A program made the translations under genes and the position numbers. Source: Defluviitaleaceae bacterium (lineage in GTDB: Bacteria; Bacillota_A; Clostridia; Lachnospirales; WQUN01). From it: 5,946 nt of DNA. A model generated the notes under the pieces. The model saw only the letters and a list, made by a program, of their open reading frames with translations. It was not told where the DNA came from and did not search any database. Shown one piece after another: positions 1 to 5,726 of this stretch (position 1 is the stretch's first letter; the number at the start of each line of letters is the position of its first letter). The DNA lies in contig WREB01000081.1 of assembly GCA_009779525.1 (NCBI GenBank), positions 1 through 5,946 of the forward strand, read 5' to 3'.

Positions 1-209
1 AAATCTTCGGAAAAATCCGAGGCGCGGTCGAAATATATGAAATTCCACGCTCCGTTTAGGCTTTGGAAGTACGGTGAAAGCCCCCGCTTTAAGCTTAAAA
101 GCGACAAGTCGTCCGGGAGGTTTCCGCGCTCGAACGGTATGTAGAAGGAACGCGGCTCTTCCCTGTTTTCATTCGTGACCCGCGGATTTTCGTAGTTGCT
201 AAATTTTAT
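1..209 (-). CDS. lacZ: Beta-galactosidase (GH2, LacZ type), N-terminal 69 codons, cut by window edge
   Basis: The minus strand is open from 209 to the window edge and encodes a typical LacZ N-terminus. Residues 6-26 show the Y-ENP-x-VT-x2-NRE-x2-PRS-x2-IPF signature, and residues 50-60 show SLNGAWNFIYF, as at the start of the sugar-binding jelly-roll domain of large GH2 beta-galactosidases (about 1000 residues). Such enzymes hydrolyse terminal beta-D-galactosides such as lactose. The catalytic domain lies outside the window, so activity cannot be judged. An in-frame TAA at 227-225, the stop of the upstream phosphoesterase gene, limits how far the start can lie upstream. No ATG or GTG lies in frame between that stop and the conserved region, and the first TTG falls at residue 35, after the first motif. 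The best start is therefore ATA at 209-207, nine bases after a G-rich ribosome site. The family call is secure; the start codon is an inference. There is no signal peptide, so it is probably cytoplasmic. Confidence 0.88.
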   Translation of the reverse strand, partial: MKFSNYENPRVTNENREEPRSFYIPFERGNLPDDLSLLSLKRGLSPYFQSLNGAWNFIYFDRASDFSED

Positions 210-226
210 TTCGTCCCGCCCCCTTT
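210..226 (-). promoter_or_regulatory. Ribosome binding site placing the lacZ start at AUA
   Basis: Read on the minus strand, AAAGGGGG (226-219) is followed by a nine-base spacer and then ATA at 209-207. AAGGGGG can pair with the 16S anti-Shine-Dalgarno sequence with one G-U wobble. The site overlaps the TAA stop of the phosphoesterase gene, which suggests translational coupling. The same nine-base spacing precedes the starts at 1583 and 3775, which supports ATA as the real start. Confidence 0.6.
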
Positions 227-1583
227 AATTTAATGAAAAACTCGCGTTGTTGTCGGCCGGCTCAAGGTCGACCCACAATCCGTCGAGCACGTATTGCTGC
301 ATGAAAAGTATGAAGCGCCCCCAAACGCTGAGGCGGCTTTTGTCGAGCTCCGGGCGCATGTTGGGATCCTCGTCGCCGTAATAATGGGCGACGAAGGCGT
401 CCCCGACCGCGTTTGAAATTATGTCCGCGTCGAGTCCTTTAACCATGTATGACTCTAGCGTCTTCAGCGCCTCGAGCGCGACCGTCTGCTTGACGAAAGC
501 GTTTGCGCCGTCGGCGAAATCCGTCCCGGGGCGAAGCGAATCGACGATGGTTTTGGTCTCTACTTTAAACGCGTTGCCTTCTATCTTGCAAAACCTGATC
601 GGGCAGGGAGCGGTGACAAGCGATCCGGTTTCGACGTCGTAAAGGTATCCGCCGTTTTCATATTCACCCCTCGTTATGTCCTGCGCGTGGTAGTGGCCGG
701 TGAAGATGATCCTTACGCCGTAGGAAGCTAGAACCTCGCCGAATCTCGCGTAATCCTCGATCAAATATTTTGGGTGGAGCTTGCGCTGCCCGTCCCAATG
801 CTCAACCGCCCCGTGGTGCATCATCGCGACGACCGCGACTTCATTTTTCTGCGCGTATAAAAGCGCCTCGACGATCCAATCCATCGTCTCCTGCGAGACG
901 TTTCCGCCGGTTATGCAGCCGGTCTCGTCCGTGTTTTCGCGGTGGCGGCACGAATCGATCGCGAGAAGCCAAAGGCCGTCAGTCAATTCGGCGACGTAAC
1001 TGAGCGAATCCGGATCCCTCATGACCGCCCCGCCGTAGCCGAAGTTTGCGTAGATATCCGCGAAATCCGCTTCGCTTACGGTTTCGACCCGCGAGGTTGC
1101 GCCGCCCGAGTAGCTGACGGCGTCCGGGTTGTTGACGTCGTGGTTGCCTGGTATGACGTATGCGTTTATGCCGGCTTCCTTCAGCCGGCCGAGCTTTTCG
1201 GCTACTATCAGATGGTTAATCAATTCGCCGTCCTTAGTCATGTCGCCGCTAACGAGCACGAAATCCACGCCCGCTTTGATAATTTCGCCTATCGCCAGGT
1301 CAAGCAGCTCCTCGCTTTCCAAAAGCAGTTTCCTATCCGAATAAAGCGTTTCCTCAAACGCGGCTCCGGATACGCCGAGGGAATGGTCGTAGATATGCAA
1401 GTCCGATACCACCGCGAAGCTCGCCGCCGGATACGCTGGAAACGCCGCGTTTCCGGCGTTGTACGCGTACTCAAGTTTCGGCCGGCTATCAAGCCAGCTG
1501 GCGGTAAAAAAATAACCCGCGCCCACCGCGGCAAGCGCGAGTATCACAAGTAAAAAGATCCTGCCCCTTTTTTTGCGTTTCAT
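225..1583 (-). CDS. Membrane-anchored calcineurin-like metallophosphoesterase
   Basis: This 452-residue protein has the full set of metal-binding motifs of the calcineurin-like phosphoesterase superfamily: SDLH (D61, H63), SGDMTKDGE (G113-D114), PGNHD (N147, H148), MMHHG (H256-H257) and TGHYH (H297, H299). Such enzymes hold two divalent metals and hydrolyse phosphomonoesters or phosphodiesters; the substrate here cannot be told. A basic N-terminus followed by a hydrophobic stretch (residues 9-26) looks like an uncleaved signal anchor, so the catalytic domain should face outside. No lipobox cysteine is present. About 120 residues after the last motif form a mostly helical C-terminal extension of unknown role. 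The ATG start lies 18 bases after the stop of atpD, with AGAAAGG about nine bases upstream. The gene is co-directional with atpB and atpD and is probably read through from them, although a functional link to the ATPase is not evident. All metal ligands are intact, so it should be active. Confidence 0.9.
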   Translation of the reverse strand: MKRKKRGRIFLLVILALAAVGAGYFFTASWLDSRPKLEYAYNAGNAAFPAYPAASFAVVSDLHIYDHSLGVSGAAFEETLYSDRKLLLESEELLDLAIGEIIKAGVDFVLVSGDMTKDGELINHLIVAEKLGRLKEAGINAYVIPGNHDVNNPDAVSYSGGATSRVETVSEADFADIYANFGYGGAVMRDPDSLSYVAELTDGLWLLAIDSCRHRENTDETGCITGGNVSQETMDWIVEALLYAQKNEVAVVAMMHHGAVEHWDGQRKLHPKYLIEDYARFGEVLASYGVRIIFTGHYHAQDITRGEYENGGYLYDVETGSLVTAPCPIRFCKIEGNAFKVETKTIVDSLRPGTDFADGANAFVKQTVALEALKTLESYMVKGLDADIISNAVGDAFVAHYYGDEDPNMRPELDKSRLSVWGRFILFMQQYVLDGLWVDLEPADNNASFSLN

Positions 1584-1601
1584 GAAAGCACGCCTTTCTC
1601 T

Positions 1602-2216
1602 TTATAAATTGGACTTGATTTTTTTTTGCCTTGTAAATTCGTCGCGCTCGCGTTCTTCTAGCGTATCCTGTATCGTTTTCACCCGCGTCTCGAATTTGGG
1701 GATCGTCACGTTTTTTAGCGCGTTCGCCCTCTTCGTCGTCTTCCGGATATTTAGCGCGAGGTTTCTAGCGGAATTTTCTACCGAGGCGAGGCGGATTAAT
1801 ATTTCCTTCGCCTCGCTGAATTTTATCGTAGCCGAATCGAGCGCCGCCGTCGTGCTTCCGAGGCCGTAGCAGGGAGAGTCGCCGCCTGGTGCGCCGCTCG
1901 CCGCGATAGGTACTTCCACGCCCATGATGCTTCGCATCCTGACGTTTACCGATTCGTCCGCCGGAACGCCGTAACTGAATAGCTCGACATTGTATATGCC
2001 CATCTCGATATTTGCTTCCTGAAGCGCCGCGTAGGCTGACGCGAACACCCGCGCGGCGTTTTTTTGCAAGTCGCCCGCCTGTTCGTTAAGCAGCATCAGT
2101 TCGCGGATGAGAACGCCGCGCTTTTTGTCGAGCAGCTCGTATCCCTGCTTAGAGAGCGCCAGCGTATTCTTCGCCCGCAGCAGATTGCCCTTGGTCGGGA
2201 ACGCCGCCTGTTCCAT
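1602..2216 (-). CDS. atpD: V-type ATP synthase subunit D (central stalk)
   Basis: This 204-residue protein has the usual length and pattern of V/A-type ATPase subunit D, the coiled-coil shaft that rotates inside the A3B3 head. The N-terminal helix has the family signatures PTKGNLLRAK (residues 7-16) and LLDKKRGVLIREL (28-40). The C-terminal helix (about 130-200) includes the RKTTKRANALKNVTIPKFE motif and a basic tail. The middle (about 75-125) is the less conserved globular part, with a Gly/Ser-rich stretch around 107-120. Its ATG shares one base with the atpB stop (TGATG), so translation is probably coupled. The nearest AAGAAGG lies about 13 bases upstream, rather far, which also favours reinitiation by ribosomes ending atpB. 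The B-D order matches most bacterial and archaeal operons of this type. This is the V-type subunit D, not the F-type beta subunit that shares the symbol. Confidence 0.96.
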   Translation of the reverse strand: MEQAAFPTKGNLLRAKNTLALSKQGYELLDKKRGVLIRELMLLNEQAGDLQKNAARVFASAYAALQEANIEMGIYNVELFSYGVPADESVNVRMRSIMGVEVPIAASGAPGGDSPCYGLGSTTAALDSATIKFSEAKEILIRLASVENSARNLALNIRKTTKRANALKNVTIPKFETRVKTIQDTLEERERDEFTRQKKIKSNL

Positions 2217-3601
2217 CAGGCGCGAACCGCCTTCTTAGCCGAATAAAATTTTTCCAGCGTTCGCGGGTCGATTCGGTCCAGCTGCGATTTGGGCAGCATG
2301 CCAAGCAGCTCCCAGCCTAAGTCGAGCGTTTCGCAAATCGCGCGGTTTTCGTACGCGCTTTGATTTAGGTACCGTTCCTCAAACGCCTTTCCGAACGCGA
2401 TGAACTGCTTGTCGATTTCGGCGAGCTCCTCTTCGCCGATGACCGAGGCGAGCGCCCTCGCCTCCTCCACGCGGGAATAGGACGAAAAAAGCTGGTTGGC
2501 TTGCTCTGGATGGTCGGTGCGCGTGAAGCCCTCCCCTATCCCGTCCTTCATGAGCCTCGATAACGACGGGAGTATGGAGACCGGCGGATACACCCCGCGC
2601 TGCGAAAGGCCCCTGTCGAGCACGATCTGGCCTTCGGTAATGTACCCGGTCAAGTCCGGCACCGGATGAGTTATGTCGTCGTTCGGCATCGTAAGTATTG
2701 GTATTTGAGTGACCGAGCCTTTTCGCCCCTCCACTATTCCGGCGCGTTCGTAGACGGATGCGAATTCGGAATAAAGATAGCCAGGATAACCCTTCCTGCT
2801 AGGTATTTCGCCGCGCATTGACGATATTTCGCGAAGCGCCTCCGCGTACGCGGTCATGTCGGTCAGTATGACGAGTATGTGCATCCCGCGTTCAAAGGCA
2901 AGGTATTCGGCTGCGGTCAGCGCCGCCATCGGGGTGTTGACGCGCTCCATAACGGGGTCGTTCGCGAGGTTTAAGAACATGACCGCGCGTTCGCGCGCGC
3001 CGTTTTCCTCGAACGATTTTCTAAAAAATTCCGCGACATCGTGTTTCACGCCCATCGCCGCGAAAACGACCGCGAAATTTTTTCCGTCTTCGCCGGAGAT
3101 CGACGCCTGGCTCGCTATTTGTGCCGCAAGCCTGTCGTGCGGCAGGCCGCTCCCGGAAAAAATCGGAAGTTTTTGCCCGCGGATCAGCGTGCAGAGCCCG
3201 TCGATCGAAGATATTCCCGTCTGGATGTAGTCGCGGGGATATAAGCGCATCACCGGGTTTATCGCGCGGCCCCTGATTTCGCGCACGCAATCGGCGAAAA
3301 CTTCGCCCATCCCGTCAAGGGGCCTTCCCATCCCGTCGAAAGTGCGGCCGAGAATTTCTTCTGAAAGGCGCATCTCCATCGGCTTTCCGGTGAAACGCGC
3401 GACCGTGTTTTCGAGGGAAAGCGAACCGGTCCCCTCGAATACGAGCACGACCGCCTTGTCGCCGTCGATCTCGACTACGCGTCCGGTTCGCCTTTGGCCG
3501 CCCTCCACGGCAAAAGAAACGATTTCGTCGTACGCGGGATCTATCACGCCGTCAAGCACGACGAGCGAACCGTTTATTTCGTTGAGGCCGACGTATTCCA
3601 A
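2216..3601 (-). CDS. atpB: V-type ATP synthase subunit B (non-catalytic head subunit)
   Basis: This 461-residue protein is a full-length V/A-type ATPase B subunit, which alternates with subunit A in the A3B3 hexamer. Residues 1-75 form the beta-barrel, with GSLVVLDGV near the start. The nucleotide-binding-like domain has [14 protein letters not shown] (149-162) where catalytic subunits carry a Walker A loop, as is normal for B. Also present are [16 protein letters not shown] (245-260), GYPGYLYS (271-278) and [12 protein letters not shown] (345-356). The helical C-terminus ends in a basic tail. The start is TTG at 3601-3599: an in-frame TGA lies two codons upstream, and AGGCGGTGA precedes it at good spacing. 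The subunit A gene, normally directly upstream, is separated by about 2.1 kb containing a gene on the other strand, so atpB begins its own transcript here. It overlaps atpD by one base. Confidence 0.97.
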   Translation of the reverse strand: MEYVGLNEINGSLVVLDGVIDPAYDEIVSFAVEGGQRRTGRVVEIDGDKAVVLVFEGTGSLSLENTVARFTGKPMEMRLSEEILGRTFDGMGRPLDGMGEVFADCVREIRGRAINPVMRLYPRDYIQTGISSIDGLCTLIRGQKLPIFSGSGLPHDRLAAQIASQASISGEDGKNFAVVFAAMGVKHDVAEFFRKSFEENGARERAVMFLNLANDPVMERVNTPMAALTAAEYLAFERGMHILVILTDMTAYAEALREISSMRGEIPSRKGYPGYLYSEFASVYERAGIVEGRKGSVTQIPILTMPNDDITHPVPDLTGYITEGQIVLDRGLSQRGVYPPVSILPSLSRLMKDGIGEGFTRTDHPEQANQLFSSYSRVEEARALASVIGEEELAEIDKQFIAFGKAFEERYLNQSAYENRAICETLDLGWELLGMLPKSQLDRIDPRTLEKFYSAKKAVRA

Positions 3602-3604
3602 TTT

Positions 3605-3613
3605 TCACCGCCT
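3605..3613 (-). promoter_or_regulatory. Ribosome binding site for the TTG start of atpB
   Basis: AGGCGGTGA on the minus strand differs from AGGAGGTGA at one base and lies just upstream of TTG at 3601. The last three bases are an in-frame TGA, so no start further upstream is possible in this frame. TTG is therefore very likely the real start. Confidence 0.7.
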
Positions 3614-3630
3614 GCGTTTTCGGAATGTTT

Positions 3631-3659
3631 ATTTTAGCACGGAAAAATCGTAAATAAAA
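3631..3659 (-). promoter_or_regulatory. Possible extended -10 promoter for atpB-atpD
   Basis: On the minus strand, TGCTAAAAT (3639-3631) fits an extended -10 element, TGn plus a hexamer one base from TATAAT. With a 17-base spacer the -35 position holds TTTTAT, a weak match. Transcription would start near 3624, giving a leader of about 22 bases before the TTG. The neighbouring gene runs the other way and atpA ends in a terminator, so atpB needs a promoter in this interval. The exact element is an inference. Confidence 0.45.
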
Positions 3660-3682
3660 TTAAAAATGTTGCGCCTTCGGGG

Positions 3683-3712
3683 TTACTTTTTACTTGCCAT
3701 ATATGTTATTAT
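3683..3712 (+). promoter_or_regulatory. Possible extended -10 promoter for the secreted-protein gene
   Basis: TGTTATTAT at 3704-3712 fits an extended -10 element (TGn plus TATTAT, one base from consensus). TTACTT at 3683-3688, 18 bases upstream of the hexamer, is a poor -35. The start would be near 3719, leaving a leader of roughly 55 bases. The stretch between this and the opposing promoter (about 3640-3682) is AT-rich with no clear operator. Confidence 0.42.
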
Positions 3713-3759
3713 GCTACAGCCGGAGTTATCATCGGGAAATTATCAACGACAAACCAATG

Positions 3760-3765
3760 AGGAGG
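3760..3765 (+). promoter_or_regulatory. Ribosome binding site fixing the start at 3775
   Basis: A perfect AGGAGG is followed by a nine-base spacer and ATG at 3775. It lies inside the coding sequence of the two longer options (ATG at 3757, TTG at 3694), neither of which has a comparable site. The signal peptide also reads naturally only from 3775. Confidence 0.85.
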
Positions 3766-3774
3766 CTCGTTTTT

Positions 3775-5673
3775 ATGTTCAAACGCTTCAGGTGGATTGC
3801 GATCGCCGCGGCGGCGGTTTGCCTTATCTTGCCCCATCCGTTCGTTACGGCGCAGGCGGCGCCCGCCAGGATTTTCCTGCTTTCGGCAAGCAGCGAAACA
3901 ATCAATCCGGGCAGGGCGGTAACCTTAACCGTCGAAACGAACGTAGACACGCAGTTCGTTATAATCGAGTACGACGGCAAGCAAACCAACGCGGAATACC
4001 AGATGACGGATTCGTCGGGATACAAGGTTTGGACCCTGACGTTTTCGCCGTCCGTCTCGCAGTTGGTGTACGCCTACGCCAACCAGACGAACACGACCGA
4101 CAAAGCCAGCTTCAGGGGAATACACATTGACGTGGTCGGTTCGTCGTCCGGATCGGTCCAGGCGCCCTCGCAGCCGTCCGGCGTGATAATACACAGCGTC
4201 GGAGCGAACCAAAGCCGGGTGAACAAGGGCGACACGATCACCTACACGATCGAAACCAACGACCGCGCCAACGACGTTTGGGTGAGGTTCGACGAGGGGC
4301 TCTACGCTAAGGCGAGCCTTCGCGCTTCGGGTCCGAGCGACGTGAGGAGCTGGACGGTCACTATACGGCCCTCCTATTCGCAGACGCTGATAATATCCGC
4401 AAACACCTCTTACGCGGTGGCGGGCGCGGTAACTGCGGAAGAATACATTTCGGTGGAAGAATCGCCGCCCGTCATTCACAGCGCGAGGTCGAGCAGGTCC
4501 TCGATATCGCCGGGCGGTTCCGTCACGCTGACGATCACGACCAACGCCTCGGTCAACAACGTCTGGGCCAATTTTGACAGCCAGTCTTCCAACGCGAGGC
4601 TCGCAAGCAACTCGAACGGCGTAAAGACGTGGACCGTATCCGTGAGGCCTTCAAGGACGCAGCGGGTCGGCGTCTACGCCAACGTCGACGGTTCCGAAAA
4701 AGGCGCCGCGTCGACGAACGTTTCGATTTCAGTTTCGACTTCCTACGATTATACGTACCCGTCGTACTACAACCCGCCGTCTTCACCGACAGCGGGCGGC
4801 GCGTCGATCAGCAGCGCGAACGCCAACTGGAACTACGGCTCGGCGTATACCTACAACAACGCGGTGACGGTGACCGTCGTAACCAATTCGCGCGCTAACC
4901 ACGTTTGGGTCGAAAGCGGCTGGGGTTCGGTCAACCTTAGCTTCAGGTCGCAGGATTCGTTCGGAAACAAGACATGGTCGCTTACGTTCACGCCGTCAAG
5001 CTACTACGGGAGCGGTTATTACAGCGGCGGCTACTACGGATACGGATATGGCTACGGGTACGGGTACGGATACCCGGGTTCGGTTTGGTGCCCGGTCCAC
5101 CTTTCGTACTGGTGCACCGACATAACCTGCCCCTACTACTTCAGCAATTACGGAAACAACTACTTTAATTATTCGATGACCGTCTACGCGGGTTCGATAA
5201 GCGGTTCGAGGGAAGCCTCGAGAAGCGTCAACGTGGGAAATTCGAGTTATTGGGGAGGCGGCTATTACTATCCGACCTACCCGACTTACCCGACTTACCC
5301 GACTTACCCGTCGTATCCGTCATATCCGTCGTACCCGTATTATCCGGGCTATCCGGGCTACTGGGGCAACTGGGGAATTTCCTCGATAACGGGCGTGACG
5401 ACCACCGTTACGGACGTTTCAAACGATCCGGTTATATTCACCGTCGTGACCGACCACACCGTCACGTCGCTCACCGTCTACAACGGTTCGGGCGTTCCGG
5501 TATCGGCGACTTGCGCGGTAACCGGGACGACGCCCACTTCCAAGTCGTGGAGCGTATCGATCCCGACCAATGCGCTCGCCGCGGGCGCTTACGCCTATTC
5601 GATTGCTGCGGGCAGCACGCTTTATTCGCCCATATACAGCAACTCGTACCCGATCGCGTTCACGATTACCTGA
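3775..5673 (+). CDS. Secreted protein with five Ig-like repeats and Tyr/Gly/Pro-rich inserts; not a recognised family
   Basis: This 632-residue protein starts with a Sec signal peptide: basic MFKRFR, a hydrophobic core (7-20) and likely cleavage after AQA at 28. The rest is a chain of five diverged beta-rich repeats at about 31-120, 137-227, 232-320, 343-487 and 535-632. Each has a hydrophobic start, a V/I-T-x-T-x-x-T-(N/D) strand, usually a VW strand, then W-(T/S)-(V/L)-(T/S) and a Y-A strand, as in small bacterial Ig-like domains. Repeat 4 is interrupted at about 409-465 by a Tyr/Gly-rich insert with (GY)6 and C439-x2-H442-x4-C447-x4-C452. Between repeats 4 and 5 is a linker of ten P-x-Y units (500-529). 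There is no LPXTG, S-layer homology domain or C-terminal membrane helix, so it is either released or held non-covalently. A role in adhesion or envelope structure is a guess. The gene has its own promoter region and terminator and lies opposite to, and between, atpA and atpB. Confidence 0.9.
   Translation: MFKRFRWIAIAAAAVCLILPHPFVTAQAAPARIFLLSASSETINPGRAVTLTVETNVDTQFVIIEYDGKQTNAEYQMTDSSGYKVWTLTFSPSVSQLVYAYANQTNTTDKASFRGIHIDVVGSSSGSVQAPSQPSGVIIHSVGANQSRVNKGDTITYTIETNDRANDVWVRFDEGLYAKASLRASGPSDVRSWTVTIRPSYSQTLIISANTSYAVAGAVTAEEYISVEESPPVIHSARSSRSSISPGGSVTLTITTNASVNNVWANFDSQSSNARLASNSNGVKTWTVSVRPSRTQRVGVYANVDGSEKGAASTNVSISVSTSYDYTYPSYYNPPSSPTAGGASISSANANWNYGSAYTYNNAVTVTVVTNSRANHVWVESGWGSVNLSFRSQDSFGNKTWSLTFTPSSYYGSGYYSGGYYGYGYGYGYGYGYPGSVWCPVHLSYWCTDITCPYYFSNYGNNYFNYSMTVYAGSISGSREASRSVNVGNSSYWGGGYYYPTYPTYPTYPTYPSYPSYPSYPYYPGYPGYWGNWGISSITGVTTTVTDVSNDPVIFTVVTDHTVTSLTVYNGSGVPVSATCAVTGTTPTSKSWSVSIPTNALAAGAYAYSIAAGSTLYSPIYSNSYPIAFTIT
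4999..5169 (+). other. Tyr/Gly-rich insertion with a C-H-C-C cluster inside Ig-like repeat 4
   Basis: Repeats 2 and 3 run directly from the W-T-V-(T/S) strand through RPS into the next strand. In repeat 4 about 57 residues (409-465) intervene between FTPS and the strand beginning YSMTVYAG. The insert starts with YYGSGYYSGGYY and six GY units, then holds Cys439, His442, Cys447 and Cys452 with spacing C-x2-H-x4-C-x4-C, and ends in an Asn/Tyr-rich stretch. The four residues could bind a metal or form disulfides. These are the only cysteines in the mature protein apart from Cys580. Confidence 0.75.
5032..5073 (+). repeat. Six-base tandem repeat encoding Tyr-Gly units
   Basis: Alternating tac/tat and gga/ggc/ggg codons encode YY followed by six GY units. 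The third bases vary, so the repeat is kept at protein level and is not a fresh slippage product. It lies in the insertion within Ig-like repeat 4. Confidence 0.85.
5272..5361 (+). repeat. Nine-base tandem repeat, ten copies, encoding Pro-x-Tyr
   Basis: Ten in-frame nine-base units encode PTY four times, PSY three times, PYY once and PGY twice. Units 2-4 are identical (ccgacttac) and unit 1 differs by one base, which points to recent copy-number change by slippage. Later units have diverged. Because the unit is nine bases, gain or loss would keep the frame. It forms an extended linker between Ig-like repeats 4 and 5. Confidence 0.93.
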
Positions 5674-5678
5674 TAAAC

Positions 5679-5723
5679 AAAAAAAAGGGCCGGCTTCGAT
5701 CGAAGCCGGCCCTTCGTCTTTTT
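5679..5723. terminator. Bidirectional intrinsic terminator between convergent genes
   Basis: A perfect 30-base palindrome (5685-5714) can form a GC-rich hairpin with a stem of 11 G/C-rich pairs plus two A-T pairs and a GATC loop. Eight A's on the left (5679-5686, the last two within the palindrome) give a U tract for minus-strand transcripts. On the right, CGTCTTTTT (5715-5723) gives a weaker U tract for plus-strand transcripts. It lies a few bases after the stops of both the secreted-protein gene (5673) and the atpA-like gene (5727), so it can end both. Confidence 0.92.
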
Positions 5724-5726
5724 ACG

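Noticed and set aside
942..1553. A 203-codon open frame on the plus strand
   Set aside because: It lies wholly opposite the phosphoesterase gene, whose five metal motifs are intact. The translation is Arg/Val-rich with no recognisable motif, as expected for an antisense shadow in GC-rich DNA.
3128..3160. Lack of a Walker A motif in subunit B as a sign of a damaged gene
   Set aside because: B subunits of V/A-type ATPases normally have SGSGLPH-type sequence here; only subunit A is catalytic.
3694..3774. Longer starts for the secreted protein at TTG 3694 or ATG 3757
   Set aside because: They would bury the perfect AGGAGG (3760-3765) in the coding region and put extra residues in front of a standard signal peptide. 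The possible promoter also overlaps the 3694 start.
3811..3822. Lipobox-like AAVC in the signal peptide of the secreted protein (Cys16)
   Set aside because: The residue before Cys is Val, not Gly, Ala or Ser, and the hydrophobic core would be too short. The AQA site at 26-28 fits signal peptidase I much better.
3925..4479. A 184-codon open frame on the minus strand
   Set aside because: It is antisense to the Ig-like repeats, has no ribosome site or motif, and its sequence is dominated by Arg and Val from reverse-read codons.
5272..5361. Tandem repeats as a CRISPR array
   Set aside because: The nine-base units are directly adjacent with no spacers and encode Pro-x-Tyr in frame.
3602..5726. 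The inserted gene as part of a transposon or insertion sequence
   Set aside because: No transposase, inverted terminal repeats or flanking duplication could be seen. The only large palindrome is the terminator.
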